Assembly: GCA_903813345.2 (NCBI GenBank)
Contig: CAIIXF020000005.1
Coordinates: 26,355,375-26,415,374, forward strand
DNA from: Owenia fusiformis
Lineage: Eukaryota > Annelida > Polychaeta > Sabellida > Oweniidae
Length of the DNA stretch: 60,000 nucleotides
Direction of reading: 5' to 3'
Shown here: positions 27,201 to 37,685 of the stretch, piece by piece
Layout: the number at the start of each line of letters is the position of its first letter
How positions within the stretch are numbered: the first letter of the stretch is position 1
Position numbers and translations under genes: made by a program
The notes under the pieces: generated by a model
Databases searched by the model: none
Seen by the model: only the letters and a program-made list of their open reading frames with translations
Told to the model about the DNA's origin: nothing

Positions 27201-27818
27201 TGCCACTTTTCCACGTAAATCCCCTGAACAAAGTCAGTCCTCCCATTCATTACACACACCACATAGATCTCATAAAGGTGAGCAACAGTTATTTCCTTAT
27301 AGAATTAACACCTCCAATTTATTACATACACCACATAGATCTCATAAAGGTGAGAAACAGTTATATCCTGAAAGAATTGTAACAGTATATGGATGTGATA
27401 GAATAATATAAAACAAAACCAGTGTCTATTGTTTATAACTTCACATTGGTGACAGGTCATTTCAACCCAAGTCAACTCAACCTCTCACTTTTACTAAAAT
27501 TGAAATTTGAATAATAATTAATAATTTTCTGTATTTTTGTTTGCAGCAGCAGAAGAGCCTCAAGCATCAAGTAACCCCACCTATCACTCATCTTTATCAT
27601 CATTGGCGCGGCGACCATTAAGGTCATCAGAGACGCTATCCTCTCCAAATTCCCATAGTAAACCTGAACATTCACATTATCAGAATGTAGGCATATCATT
27701 CACTCATCAATCCAGAGACTCGCCATTCAATTATAATACCCCAGAGCCACCATCTATGACCAGTCATCACGAACAAAGTCGATGCCAGAACGAACTTTCA
27801 AAGTGTGATGCATTATAG
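10705..27818 (+). CDS. LRIG: LRIG-type leucine-rich repeat and immunoglobulin-like domain transmembrane protein (5'-partial)
   Basis: Single-pass plasma-membrane protein; vertebrate LRIGs modulate receptor tyrosine kinase and BMP signalling. Exons read: 10705-10776, 11406-11480, 17376-17513, 19977-20120, 21551-21766, 23242-23313, 23574-23717, 23999-24223, 24390-24690, 24991-25471, 25689-26429, 26588-26923, 27173-27277, 27547-27818, all with GT-AG borders and matching phases, giving 1,106 visible residues. Order: about 15 LRRs, LRRCT (CDCQLSWLP), three Ig domains each with its cysteine pair, a transmembrane helix ending VIIIYQTRKKPEEY, and a serine-rich tail with YPTNHDR. The juxtamembrane stretch and the Ig2 stretch ERRMHVMPEDDVFF are almost identical to vertebrate LRIG1. 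LRR introns all fall after the second base of a codon, so exons are interchangeable 24-residue units. The signal peptide and LRRNT exon were not found; by alignment with LRIG1 only that first exon is missing. Assignment to LRIG1, 2 or 3 is not possible; a single pre-duplication LRIG is likely. Confidence 0.95.
11481..17375 (+). other. LRIG intron between LRR exons 2 and 3 of the visible set
   Basis: A 5.9-kb intron with canonical borders. Nothing coding was recognised in either strand. A hairpin-forming inverted repeat at 17256-17317 lies 58 bases before the acceptor at 17375. Confidence 0.6.
17514..21550 (+). other. LRIG introns flanking exon 19977-20120
   Basis: Two introns of 2.5 and 1.4 kb. 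They hold no coding signal. Seen here are an 18-bp perfect inverted repeat at 18260-18313, a short C-run at 18785-18793, and a lone mariner-like end (GGGACACCCTGTATA) near 19844-19858. Confidence 0.5.
22278..22590. repeat. 73-bp tandem repeat (4.3 copies) in an LRIG intron
   Basis: Copies start at 22278, 22351, 22424, 22497 and 22570 (partial). Each begins ACACCAGTGGCATCTGGTGG and runs through TTTACCTGTTTACTTGCCAG. The second and third copies look identical, the first and fourth differ at a few bases, and the fifth breaks off after about 20 bases. It lies between the exons ending 21766 and starting 23242. Confidence 0.9.
24390..26429 (+). CDS. LRIG: LRIG LRRCT, three Ig domains and transmembrane helix exons
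   Basis: Part of the LRIG gene. Exon 24390-24690 holds the LRRCT cap with its cysteines (LLCDCQ, NARCGH, EFKCDD) and the first half of Ig1 (LTLTCKAASS, FSWKKD). Exon 24991-25471 completes Ig1 (YQCVVSS) and encodes all of Ig2 (RLECAAKGS, IAWQKDGG, YSCTATNAAGS). Exon 25689-26429 encodes Ig3 (VLQCMASGSPKP, LTWQKDD, YTCEMANTLGT), a short stalk, the transmembrane helix near 26023-26090 and the first part of the tail. The basic stop-transfer run after the helix (QTRKK) sets the topology with LRR and Ig outside. The intron that splits Ig1 is phase 0 and those flanking Ig3 are phase 1. Confidence 0.95.
26588..27818 (+). CDS. LRIG: LRIG cytoplasmic tail exons and stop codon
   Basis: Part of the LRIG gene. 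Three exons (26588-26923, 27173-27277, 27547-27818) encode a low-complexity serine, histidine and proline-rich cytoplasmic tail ending SKCDAL with TAG at 27816-27818. The only clearly conserved element is HPYPTNHDRLPE in the first of these exons, matching the YPSNHDR motif of the LRIG1 tail. Exon 27173-27277 ends in a donor that is duplicated 72 bp downstream (see findings). The last exon is preceded by three consecutive CAG triplets at 27544-27552, so its start may vary by 3 or 6 bases without losing frame. Confidence 0.85.
27248..27395 (+). repeat. 72-bp tandem duplication spanning a splice donor of LRIG
   Basis: The block TACACCACATAGATCTCATA plus AAGGTGAG occurs at about 27252-27281 and again 72 bases later, with similar flanks on both sides (ACAGTTAT, GAATT). 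The copy includes the last coding bases of exon 27173-27277 and its GT donor. Because 72 is divisible by three and the frame between is open, the second donor would add 24 residues. Confidence 0.85.
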
Positions 27819-30121
27819 AGGGAGCTAGTAGTGACAAAGCTAGCTGGCGCTAGCCAGGCAGAAACTGTTATGATTTGTTGCAGTTCGCTTTTTTAAGTTA
27901 TGCCATATAATGTGCAAATTCTATATATTTTATCAATGGCAGGGAATTTAGTTGCTATGCGACTGGATAACTATTGATTATGTGCTAATTACACGGGTCA
28001 GGGCACTCCATGTGCGGAGAGACAATTAACGAAGTCATGGAGGTCTCTATTGGACATTGATCAACTTGGAGAACAATGGATAAGTGCAAAGAACTTATGA
28101 TTTTTACATGAAGGAGTGTGGAACAAACTTTTTTTTATATTATATTGTGATGTTGAGTGATATATTTGAAAATGTACCATATATTGCCACATGTATCATA
28201 TATGGTTGCATGTGCCATATATGGGCACATACTAGAGATATCATGAATACAAGTGTTAAAATTAACATACTGCCAAAATTAGAGATTATGTTTTGTGTTG
28301 TCCAGTGAAAGGCATCTAAAACAATTGCAAATTACCTGAAAATTTTGTACAATTTACTAAATATTATTGTTATATAATTATATAAGTAAAAAGTTTATAT
28401 AAATGTAGAAAAGTTTGTACATAATGAGATATGTATAGATATTATATATATATTATATATTAAGTGAGAAACATCAATTGGTTCAATATTTTGTTACAAA
28501 ATTTTTGAATTTAAATAACTTTTCGAACAATAATGTACAACTTTTAAATGCAAAAATATCACTTATTCCTCAAAAGATGATGTCATAATTTACCATGTGG
28601 GATATCATAATAGAATATTTTTTGAATTTTCAAGCAATACAATTGGTTTATACTTCTGACAACATATAATTATTTATTTGTAAAATACATTTGTAATCAA
28701 TGTTATAAAATGCAAAGCAATTTAATTTTATCAATTATACTTAGTGGGTGTCACAGTGTACAATGCATTTTCTAAATTAGGTTTTAATGAGCTTTTAATG
28801 ATTATATTTTTTTACCTTCTTTGGTTGCAATAATGACTTTATGCAGATTTTAATATCAAAATTCATCAAAGCATTAGACTAAATGTTCACACTCATTGCA
28901 ACAATTTCTATGCCAGAGGCTTTATTATTTATTATGCAAAAATTCATGCATCTAGTGTGTATGCATTTGCAAAGTCGCTATCTTCCGCAATACATTATGC
29001 AAAGAAATAATGAAACTGCTTATCATTCATTTGAAGTTCAACTCATGTTTTCTATTTCACATATATGTACATGTACTTTGTTTTGCTTGCCATGTAACAT
29101 TTGCATTAATCAAAACCAAAACAATATACAACATGTACAACATGGTAGAGCTCAGTACAGTACAGTAGCTTCTTATGAAATGAAAAACATGAGAAATTGA
29201 AGAAGAACTGAAAAACCAATTTTAGTTCATAGCAATATTTTGTCTTTCCTGTCTGTTTTCTCCTGTGTTTTTATTTCAGTTTTATTTTAGTTCATAAAAG
29301 ACATTGTATTTTGCTGTACATACATACATGTACTATGGTATCTTAATAAAGTTGTTCAAATTGCCTCATCTCCAATAGACCTAGATACAGGTGATACAAT
29401 ACCAGGTTTGAATTCTCCATTACGCACTCTTCATTTAGGTTTAAGTAGAGAATACTCATGTTTTCTATGTAGACATGTTATACAGATTTAGGCCAATGAT
29501 GATTTTCATTTTCAAGATCATTTTTTGTCAGTTACTGCATTCACATTGTGTAGAATACTGATGCTATGTATGTTTATGAACAACCAAAACACAAAACAAC
29601 CAACTTGAACAACCATAAAACAACCAACTTGAACAACATCACCACTGACCTCAAACTGAATATTTTTTGTACATGTATTTATACCCTATTAATACAAGTA
29701 TTTTGATGTCATACTTGGAGTACCTTCACAAACTGTGTTCAGAGCTATATATTTATTGTAAAAATGTGAAGAATAATGGTGTGAATTTATGACATTTGTC
29801 GATATATTTGTGACATTATGCCTCGCAAACTACACACAGTAGCATTTGTGATGTCATAGCTTAACAAAGAGATGTTTTATCTTATCTCTAAACAATGGCA
29901 TAATAAGATGTCATACTGACATAATGTGATGTCAAAGCTTCACACCAGTGTTTTACAGATAATGAAATGCTTACACTTTGGGCTATTATCTTATAATACA
30001 ATGTCTTGGAAGTTTTAAATATGATTTAAAAGTGTCAAGAAATATGTAAGCCCATAAGTGTAATTTGAATGCATAGTTATGCAGCCAAATGTATAGAAAG
30101 AAGTTCTATAAAAAGAATAAA
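27819..30121 (+). other. LRIG 3' UTR with candidate polyadenylation signals
   Basis: AT-rich sequence after the LRIG stop codon. AATAAA occurs at 29345-29350 and 30116-30121, so the transcript probably ends shortly after one of these. The exact end cannot be read from sequence alone. Open frames here (for example near 28883-29200) show no domain and low-complexity composition. Confidence 0.5.
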
Positions 30122-30807
30122 GAAAATGATAGATGTAAAATATTCTCTTGTGTATCTTTAGTAACTATTGAAAGTTCAGTCTGAAATATGTGTCCCTGCA
30201 AACTTATGTGTATGTAACCTCCATTGGATAACCACATTCCTCTGACTGTTAACTGATATTCACACATAGCTTGGCATTGGCATGATATATTAAAGTCCAG
30301 CGACTTTCTAGAACATAGTATTTAGAATAATCTGCATTCTTAATTTTACAATAGAGTGCATGGCTATTTCTAGATTCAGTGAAACTGATTACCCTCAACA
30401 CTCGCATAATTTCAAGTTGACAGTTGAGAGAAAACCTATAAATAGTAATAAGTGAAACTTCCTTCCTTGCAAAAAGTCATTTTTATTATTCTTATAAGTG
30501 ATACTGTACAAATTCTTTTGCAATCTGTGAAACGACTCCATGCATTGTGGATGATTCAATGTACTCGGATTTTCTATCCTATATTGAATTCGGGCTGCCA
30601 CCCTCATTTGAAGTCTTGATACAAGACATATGTGGTTAAAATCATCCACAATTCTTTGTAGCTTTCATGGACTTTGATGGGAGTTTAAACTTGATATGAG
30701 TGTTAACAAATGCATATTAGTCTAATTGGATACCAAAGAATTATTTATAAAGAGTATTGTTGAGTAGACCCCCATGAATAGAAATATATATTATAAAATG
30801 AACATTT

Positions 30808-31456
30808 ATCAAGGTAAAGATTAAAAGGTGGATTGGATCGAGTGGATTGGATTCATGTAAAAGGTGGATTGGATCGGGAATCTTCAAAATATGGATTTTC
30901 CTTAAAAAATCTATTGATCTCCCTCTAAGAAGATGGGTCCTCTCTTCACTTCCATAATGTCAAATAAAAGATGTAATATTATTTTGCTTGGGTGGTCTAG
31001 AAGGATGATACAGTATCTTATTCATTCCAAGTGTAATTTTAAGGACATTTCATACATCATAGATAGACTGGTTTGAAGATCCATATCATCCGTTTTCAGA
31101 CCAATCAGAACATACATATGTAGCAGACATTGTTTTAGAACATTCGCACATCAATTTGAATGACAGCTTTTATTTACAGATCTATGTTTATCATGTCTTA
31201 CAAAGGTAGGTTTACAAGGGAAAGCAGTTGAATACTTAGGAGTATTCATCATCTTATCAGAGTATGTCTTTGTCTTTGCTTTGTTCTGATTTCTCAAAGG
31301 GACTCAATATTTTATAGATGGAAATGGCTAGAGGAAAATTAACAGAAAAAATCAAAAGAAAGAAATTCTATATTTTGAAGATTCCTGATACAATCCACCT
31401 TTTACATGAATCCAATCTACTCGATCCAATCCACCTTTTAATCTCTACCTTTATCA
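30808..31456. repeat. Element with about 90-bp inverted ends (GGTGGATTGGATC)
   Basis: The left end (30808-30898) reads AGATTAAAAGGTGGATTGG, then GGATTCATGTAAAAGGTGG, then GAATCTTCAAAATAT. The right end (31370-31456) is its reverse complement with a few mismatches. The interior of about 470 bp shows no coding sequence. It looks like a non-autonomous element or an old inverted duplication; no clear target-site duplication was found. Confidence 0.7.
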
Positions 31457-32525
31457 AACTGAAAGTTGCGTCCGTTTTAAAAATTGATTATGCGACAAAC
31501 CTAATTAGAGTTTTACCTTATCCCCCGCAACATTAAGGTCAAGATTGGACGAAGAGTAGTCCCAATAGCAAATCACAAAACAATCAGCAAACTTCTCATG
31601 GAATTTAATCATGAGCATCGGCAAATTTTTACCATCACATTGAAAACCACCTTAAAACATTATCCATTATAAAAATCGCCAACAATTGTTATAACAGGAT
31701 TTATTTTGAAACTATGATTTGACTTAATTGTCTCATTTTAACACTTAATGCTGTGAAAGATTAAAAGCATATTTGATGTGCCATTTCCTGAATACACATT
31801 ATATCCAGACAAGCAGGATATTATCTCAGAGGCTTAGTATTGATAGATGTTTTTTTGTGAACTAATGGGTGCTACTTGCTATGAGAAAAATATAATAAAT
31901 ATCTAATTATATTTAATTGTAAAATTATAAATATTACACCCGTCAAGAATATCAATTATTATCAATTACTACTTTAATTGCATTCTATATCCGGGATGAA
32001 TATTTAAATCCTAAAAATTATTTATAGGCTTAAAATGGGTATGTGTTACTCATTTCGAGAGCCATGTTAGATTTTGAAACTTATGGCTCACTATTATAAA
32101 ATCCACATAGCTTTCGCAGGAAGTAATATGAACATTGTATGGGAGTCAAAAGGCTGAAAAGCTCTTGCTTTACTTAGTTTACACAAAGCTCCTGAGAGAT
32201 ATCTATCTATCTAAAAGATGGCTATGTGCAGATTTAGTAACCCTTGCTCATCACCTGAGACTAACTCTTCCTTCATTTCATGAATCACAATACATTTTGC
32301 AGATATCTGCTATAACTCATTCACTACTAAGGACGTGATATGACGTCATAAAGCACATACGTTGACTACTAAGGACGTGATATCAAGTCCAAGCACAAAC
32401 CCAATGTATTTTTGGGGGAATCTTGTAACCATGACAACTTATAAAATGGGACTTAAAAAACTGTTCATTCTGAACGAGTATGTCATATGCTTTAAAATGA
32501 TATATAACACTATATATGTATTATG

Positions 32526-32678
32526 AGGTTATATAATGGTTCATTCTGTATATCGTGTTTATACTCGAGTGAGTATATGATATATTCACAAGTGAGCGTA
32601 GCGAACGAGTGAATATATTATATTCTCACGAGAGTATAAAATGCACGATATACAGAATGAATCATTATATAATCTTAT
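32526..32678. repeat. Long imperfect hairpin (arms about 65 bp)
   Basis: The left arm at 32526-32590 contains TTCATTCTGTATATCGTG and ends TATATTCAC. The right arm at 32612-32678 is its reverse complement (GTGAATATAT, then CACGATATACAGAATGAA). The loop is only about 20 bases. It lies 0.9 kb upstream of the SUV39H start codon. Confidence 0.8.
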
Positions 32679-32780
32679 TATGCCACGCTAAGTTCAACTA
32701 CAGTTGATTCGAACACAATCATAACGATTAAAAACCATAAAAATATCACATAGCCAACTCAATAATGCCGATGTTGATCT

Positions 32781-32860
32781 CGAACCATTTATGACGTCAC
32801 TTGATTCTAGAAAATCATGCCGGAACCATTTAAGACGTCACTTGATTCTAGGAAATCATG
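32781..32860. repeat. Tandem pair of repeats containing CRE-like palindromes
   Basis: Two copies of GAACCATTT-TGACGTCACTTGATTCTAG-AAATCATG. The first has a perfect TGACGTCA at 32792-32799; the second has AGACGTCA. A further perfect TGACGTCA lies at 32341-32348. CREB/ATF binding is an inference from the motif only. Confidence 0.6.
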
Positions 32861-33369
32861 AAAATTTTGGAGCGTCGGAACTCCTCATTCGCTCCGCTCA
32901 TTCGAGGGACACAACAGTCTGTGTAACAAAACATACACGTTGTTCTTCGCTCTATATTCATTAGTTCCCAGAATGCACTTCTACAGTGGTATACGGTGGA
33001 GTGTATACGATGACGATATACCACTCTCCACTATATATCGTTGTTATAGACCCATGTTATACAACTGTAATTTGACTTAGAGTGGTATAAGCCCATGTAT
33101 ATACAATATATATTATTTCAGAGGTACCATATATGGCAATTTTCGTCAGTATTATAGTGCTTTTTGCCCCAGTATTGAATGAGATAATCTGGATTGTACA
33201 GTAAGAAAGACAATACAAATGCTTTGCTCCAATCACATTTTTGTAAAATCTGAGGTAAAAGAAAAGGTACTGCGGTAAAACAAATCTGTAGCTCATTCGG
33301 TGCAAGCTGACATCTATTAATCGATAAACCCGGGAACATTAGCAGGTCTAATGAATACATTTTCGTTTA

Positions 33370-33559
33370 GGGTAAAAAGGTCATGTGACTATCTCCAACC
33401 AATCAAAAGCTGTTATTACGATTAAAATGGTGATGAGCGGGAACAACGACTTTCTAAGTTTTCAAGAAAATAGCAATAAATCAAATTACAACTAGAAAGT
33501 TGGATAATCTTTGTGATTAAAACGGACAGTTAATTGATGTGTTAAATTCGGTGAATAAC
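33370..33559 (+). promoter_or_regulatory. Putative SUV39H promoter and 5' UTR
   Basis: Immediately upstream of the SUV39H start codon are an M-box-like palindrome GTCATGTGAC at 33380-33389 and a CCAAT box at 33399-33403. No TATA box is seen at a plausible distance. The start context AACATGG is favourable. The transcription start cannot be read from sequence. Confidence 0.45.
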
Positions 33560-36500
33560 ATGGCCAAATTTGGAAGTAAACCGCTTCAAGTTGCCTGCTT
33601 GATGAACGTCGTTGATCTTCAAAAAGCATGTCAAAAAGAAGAGATCAAACTGTCCCAAGAAACCAACCAATACATGCTTTATATCACTCTAAAGAAGCTT
33701 GGGCCAATACTTGCACAGAAACTGATAATGAAGTGTAAGTATGAATACTTTAATCTTTCACAAGAACGAATTAAAAAGTAACACCCTTGGCCTTGTTGTG
33801 ATTTGGTTGGTCAAAGCGCCATCTATCACATTAGTCCTACTAAAGAGATATGTGGCATGAGGAGCCGTACCACATTTTTATTTATCTAATGCCTTGGTCA
33901 CATCTGCTCCGATTTTCACTATGGCGCCCAGCCGATTGAGAATTTTTGAATACAATATAGAACAAAACACTCAATCGGCTGGGCGCCTGCCGATGGATCG
34001 GAGCAAATGTGACCCAGGCATGAGCCAAAGAAGCCCTGAATCCAACGCTTTAAGTGCTAATTTTGTGATTGTGCTGACTTATTTTCGTCAAAATTGATTA
34101 TCTCAAACTAGAATAAACTGCCATTTGTTCCAAAGGAAACTCAGTGTATATGTCTATCATTCTAAATAACTGAGTGTGTTTCATTGTTGTTCAGCTGATT
34201 CATATGTAACACTATTCTGATACATGATCCACATCTTTTAGTTAAATAATCTATAAAAAGGAGAAAATTCAGTGACTTTATGCCTACATTTTTTGTAGAG
34301 ACTCTGAGACATCTAATCTTTTCATTTCAAAATGATTTTATTATTCAAATGCAACTCAGCTACTGCAACATTTTTAGAATTTATGGTCCTTGTAATCTAC
34401 ATTGTTTTGTCTCTGTTTCAGTGGTTGAGCGAGGAGAGTTTGAATGGGATGAAGAATTTGAAGTAGAAAAAATCCTGGATCACTACAAGCAAGATGTAAG
34501 TATAATTTTAATCGCGAAATGAAATAAGCTAAGGCTAAGCTCAGGTATGTCAAGTGTCACTTTCAATCTCTTTTGAAATATGAGAGATAATACTATAGTT
34601 TTTGGGGTCTCTCTACTTTGAGTTGAATTTGGTAGATTTCTCTAGCTCAAATCCAGAATGATCTGATTATCTACTGGGTTATGAACTGTTATTTCCCCTA
34701 CGCAAAATTCCGAATCAGTCCTGACTCACACTGACCCAACTCGCTTCTGTAGTATCACAATTAATTTATAAGGAGGAGTCTCACGAGAAATTCACCTGAA
34801 ATAGTAAGGATTGTCAGTGTCTTAGATTGGTGGAGAAATATGGTATTGGTACGTACCATAACCTTTACATTGGTTGAAAGTGTTTCATTGTGTTTTAGGA
34901 TAAAGATTACTACAAGATTAAGTGGCGAGGATGGACCAGTGGTCATAATACATGGGAGCCAGTAGAAAACCTCAACTGCCCAGATCTCTTACAACAATAC
35001 CATGTTGATCTTGTCGATGGAGAAAATAATAATTCACTCAAGCGAAAACGTGAAAATGCCAACCCTGTTGAGGATTCAGAAAATAAACGCCAGAAGTTGG
35101 AATTTTTGTTTGATAAATTGAAGAAGTCTCCCCTCAATGGTAAAATCTCCCCCCTAAGGCTACTAAATTGTGCAGATAGTCCTTCAAAGAACAAAAGAAC
35201 ACATAACAAAATTAAGGGCATTATCACAGCCAAGAAGATTCCAAAGTATCGACTGGCTAGGGCCACATTTAGCAAGAGATCCAAGACTTACAAACAGCTG
35301 AAGGAAGAAACACAGACAGCCTTGAAGGCATGGGAAAACCACCTGAACACCATTAACACTGATCCTGCCCCTATATATGTAGAAAATGTCAAAGATCTTG
35401 AAGGTCCACCAGACAACTTTGAATACATAAACGACTATAGAGCTGGAGAGGGAATTGTTATTCCTGATGATCCCATAGTAGGCTGTGAGTGTGAAGATTG
35501 CTACAGTAACAGAAAGCACTGTTGTTCGATGGATAATGGCCACGAGTTTTCCTACAGTAAATGGGGCCGGGTTAAAGTTGATCCGGGTCACCCTGTATAT
35601 GAGTGTAACAAGCGCTGCAAGTGTCCCCCTACCTGTCCCAACAGGGTAGTCCAGCATGGACGCAAGTTCAAGGTGTGTATCTACCGGACGGGCAACACTG
35701 GCTGGGGAGTGAAGACCTTGCAGAAAATCAAGAAAGGCTCCTTTGTTATGGAATATGTCGGGGAGGTGAGTTGAACTTTGGGCAGCATAACTTTATTGTA
35801 CACCTATGACTCAAAAAGTCAAAATGTTGGAACTGTATATTGTATGCTGTATACTAGTATTCCTGGACCAGATGCGACCCAAAATTGCTAAATATGGAAT
35901 TGTAGTCACTTAACACTGGCAATGTAAATGTGTTATAGGTGATCACCAATGAAGAGGCAGAAAAACGTGGCAAGGTGTATGATGCCCAATGCAGGACCTA
36001 TCTCTTTGATCTAGATTATAATGGGGATGACTGTCCTTTCACAGTGGATGCTGGTTACTATGGCAATGTCTCTCACTTCATCAACCATTCAGTAAGTAAC
36101 ATTTGTTTTGGCATTTGTGATTTTCAGTCATGTGCCTTTTCAATTTGTTTCAGTCACCATGAATATTATTTCAGCTATTTAGGAAGATTTGTTTGCAAAA
36201 TTGTAATAGAATGCCCTCTTTCAGAGATTATAATCAAAGATTTTTATGTCACCACCAGTGTGTGGCATATTGTTATAGTCTCCCAACCTTTTAATGTATG
36301 GTGTTTGGCAGTTTGTGGTCAGTGTCTGTAACAAATGGCAGGTGGAGACATTTTGCATGTTAATGCCTTGATTTAGAGATTATAATCCATGGTCCATTTA
36401 TATTTCTTCATGAAATTAACTGTTTAATAGTGAAACACGAATAGCTGTTTCTACTTAACTTTTAAAATATCTAAGCAAACACTATTTAAGATATATTTAA

Positions 36501-37685
36501 TAATTTATTTTTTAGTGTGAGCCTAACCTGGGTGTGTATGGTGTCTGGATCAACACATTGGACCCCAGGTTACCCAGGATTGCCCTGTTTGCAAAGTGCG
36601 ACATTGCCAAGGGGGAGGAGTTAACATTTGATTATATGATGACAGGTCAGTAACCTAAAGAGTCATAATTGCAGAAACACCCATTAGAAAATTAGTTTAA
36701 CGCATTTGATAGTACTTTCTGCACCCTGTTCCAAAAATATTTGGAGTCATGTAGCAGATTCACACATTATTTAGTCACAATAAGTTAGATGTCGGATAGA
36801 AAACTAAATAAATCTAGTTAGGGGGAGGGGGTTCAAACCCATTTCAGTTTGCTATCCGACAAATTTCAACATTTCAAATTTTTGGCAATTTCTACTCAGA
36901 ATGCCTTGAAATGGTTTAAAAATAAAGATCTTACCTGATGCTTTCTTCGTCAAGATCATTCCAATGGATTCTATTCTATCAATAGTTGTTAAAAGCCGCA
37001 AATTACGATAGGAATTAACAAAAACTAGATCGTGCTAAGCAATAATTTTTCAAATTCTCAAACCGGAAGTCAGCGATCAACTTTCATGGTATTTAGTTTT
37101 GGGGGAGGGGGGAGTCAGAGTCAAAACTAGATTTATTTAGTTTCCGATCCGACATCGAACTTTTGACGCCTCCCCTTAGAAGCTATTAATATGAACGATA
37201 AAGCTAGAGTATAAACATGAAATATAATAATGTTTAAATTACAATATTTTTGTTTTACAGGTGATACCACTCAAACTCCAGCGCCTGCAGTTCCCTTAGG
37301 GGCCGCTCAGGAAATATCTGACCAATCACAACCAAGAAACACTCAGGAAAATCACTCAGAACAAGGCACACTTGATATTGACCCAGTTAGCCAATCAGAA
37401 CTAACCAGGGATGATAATAACCAATCAGAACTCGCTAAGAATGAAATTAGCCAATCAGATCTCACCGAGGATGAGGTCACCATATCAGGTCTCAATGAGG
37501 ACAATGTTAGCCAATCAGAAGACACTGCTGATACCCAATCAGATTCATCGGACGATGACATTGAAAGTAATACCTCAGGAAGTCAGAACTTCTTCAGTCG
37601 TAGTCCGAAAGATAAAAAGACACATGTACAAGATAGAATCAAATGTCAGTGTGGGGCGAAGAAGTGCAGAGGATGGTTGTTTTAG
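33560..37685 (+). CDS. SUV39H1: SUV39H-type histone H3 lysine-9 methyltransferase
   Basis: Nuclear enzyme of constitutive heterochromatin: it trimethylates H3K9 and binds the mark through its chromodomain. Exons: 33560-33734, 34422-34495, 34899-35765, 35939-36091, 36516-36645, 37261-37685; phases fit and give 607 residues. Chromodomain about 67-120 ([21 protein letters not shown]). Pre-SET cysteine cluster about 278-337 ([23 protein letters not shown]). SET about 338-465 with MEYVGE, NHSC (421-424, spanning an intron) and FDYMM with the catalytic-type Tyr463. Post-[11 protein letters not shown] at 595-602 and terminal RGWLF. The start at 33560 has a good Kozak context. Between SET and post-SET lie about 127 extra residues, far longer than in human SUV39H1, with five 10-residue repeats. 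There is no fusion to eIF2-gamma as in insects. The symbol is by family; a single ancestor of SUV39H1 and SUV39H2 is likely. Confidence 0.95.
33889..34021. mobile_element. MITE-like 133-bp inverted repeat in SUV39H intron 1
   Basis: Outer arms ATGCCTTGGTCACAT and ATGTGACCCAGGCAT pair, followed inward by CTGCTCCGAT/ATCGGAGCA. A second inner pair is GGCGCCCAGCCGATTGAG and CTCAATCGGCTGGGCGCC. It has no coding capacity. The TGACC/GGTCACAT core resembles the ends of the larger fold-back element at 40435, but relatedness is only suggestive. Confidence 0.7.
36782..37162. mobile_element. 381-bp TIR element in SUV39H intron 5
   Basis: The ends are inverted repeats of about 38 bp: AAGTTAGATGTCGGAT, then AACTAAATAAATCTAGTT on the left; the right end is the reverse complement with a few changes. 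G-rich runs (GGGGGAGGGGG) follow each arm. It is non-coding and fully inside the intron 36646-37260. Superfamily not determined. Confidence 0.75.

Larger units (their letters stand above)
30122..33370. other. Intergenic region between LRIG and SUV39H
   Basis: No gene recognised. It holds a pair of inverted arms at 30808-30898 and 31370-31456, a repeated TACTAAGGACGTGATAT motif at 32324-32383, a long hairpin at 32526-32678, and a tandem pair of CRE-containing repeats at 32781-32860. Confidence 0.5.

Noticed and set aside
28883-29200. 105-codon open frame after the LRIG stop
   Set aside because: It lies between the LRIG stop and its likely polyadenylation signals, has no recognisable domain and is best read as 3' UTR.
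35184-35657. 157-codon minus-strand frame within SUV39H exon 3
   Set aside because: It is antisense to a clearly conserved coding exon and has no homology.
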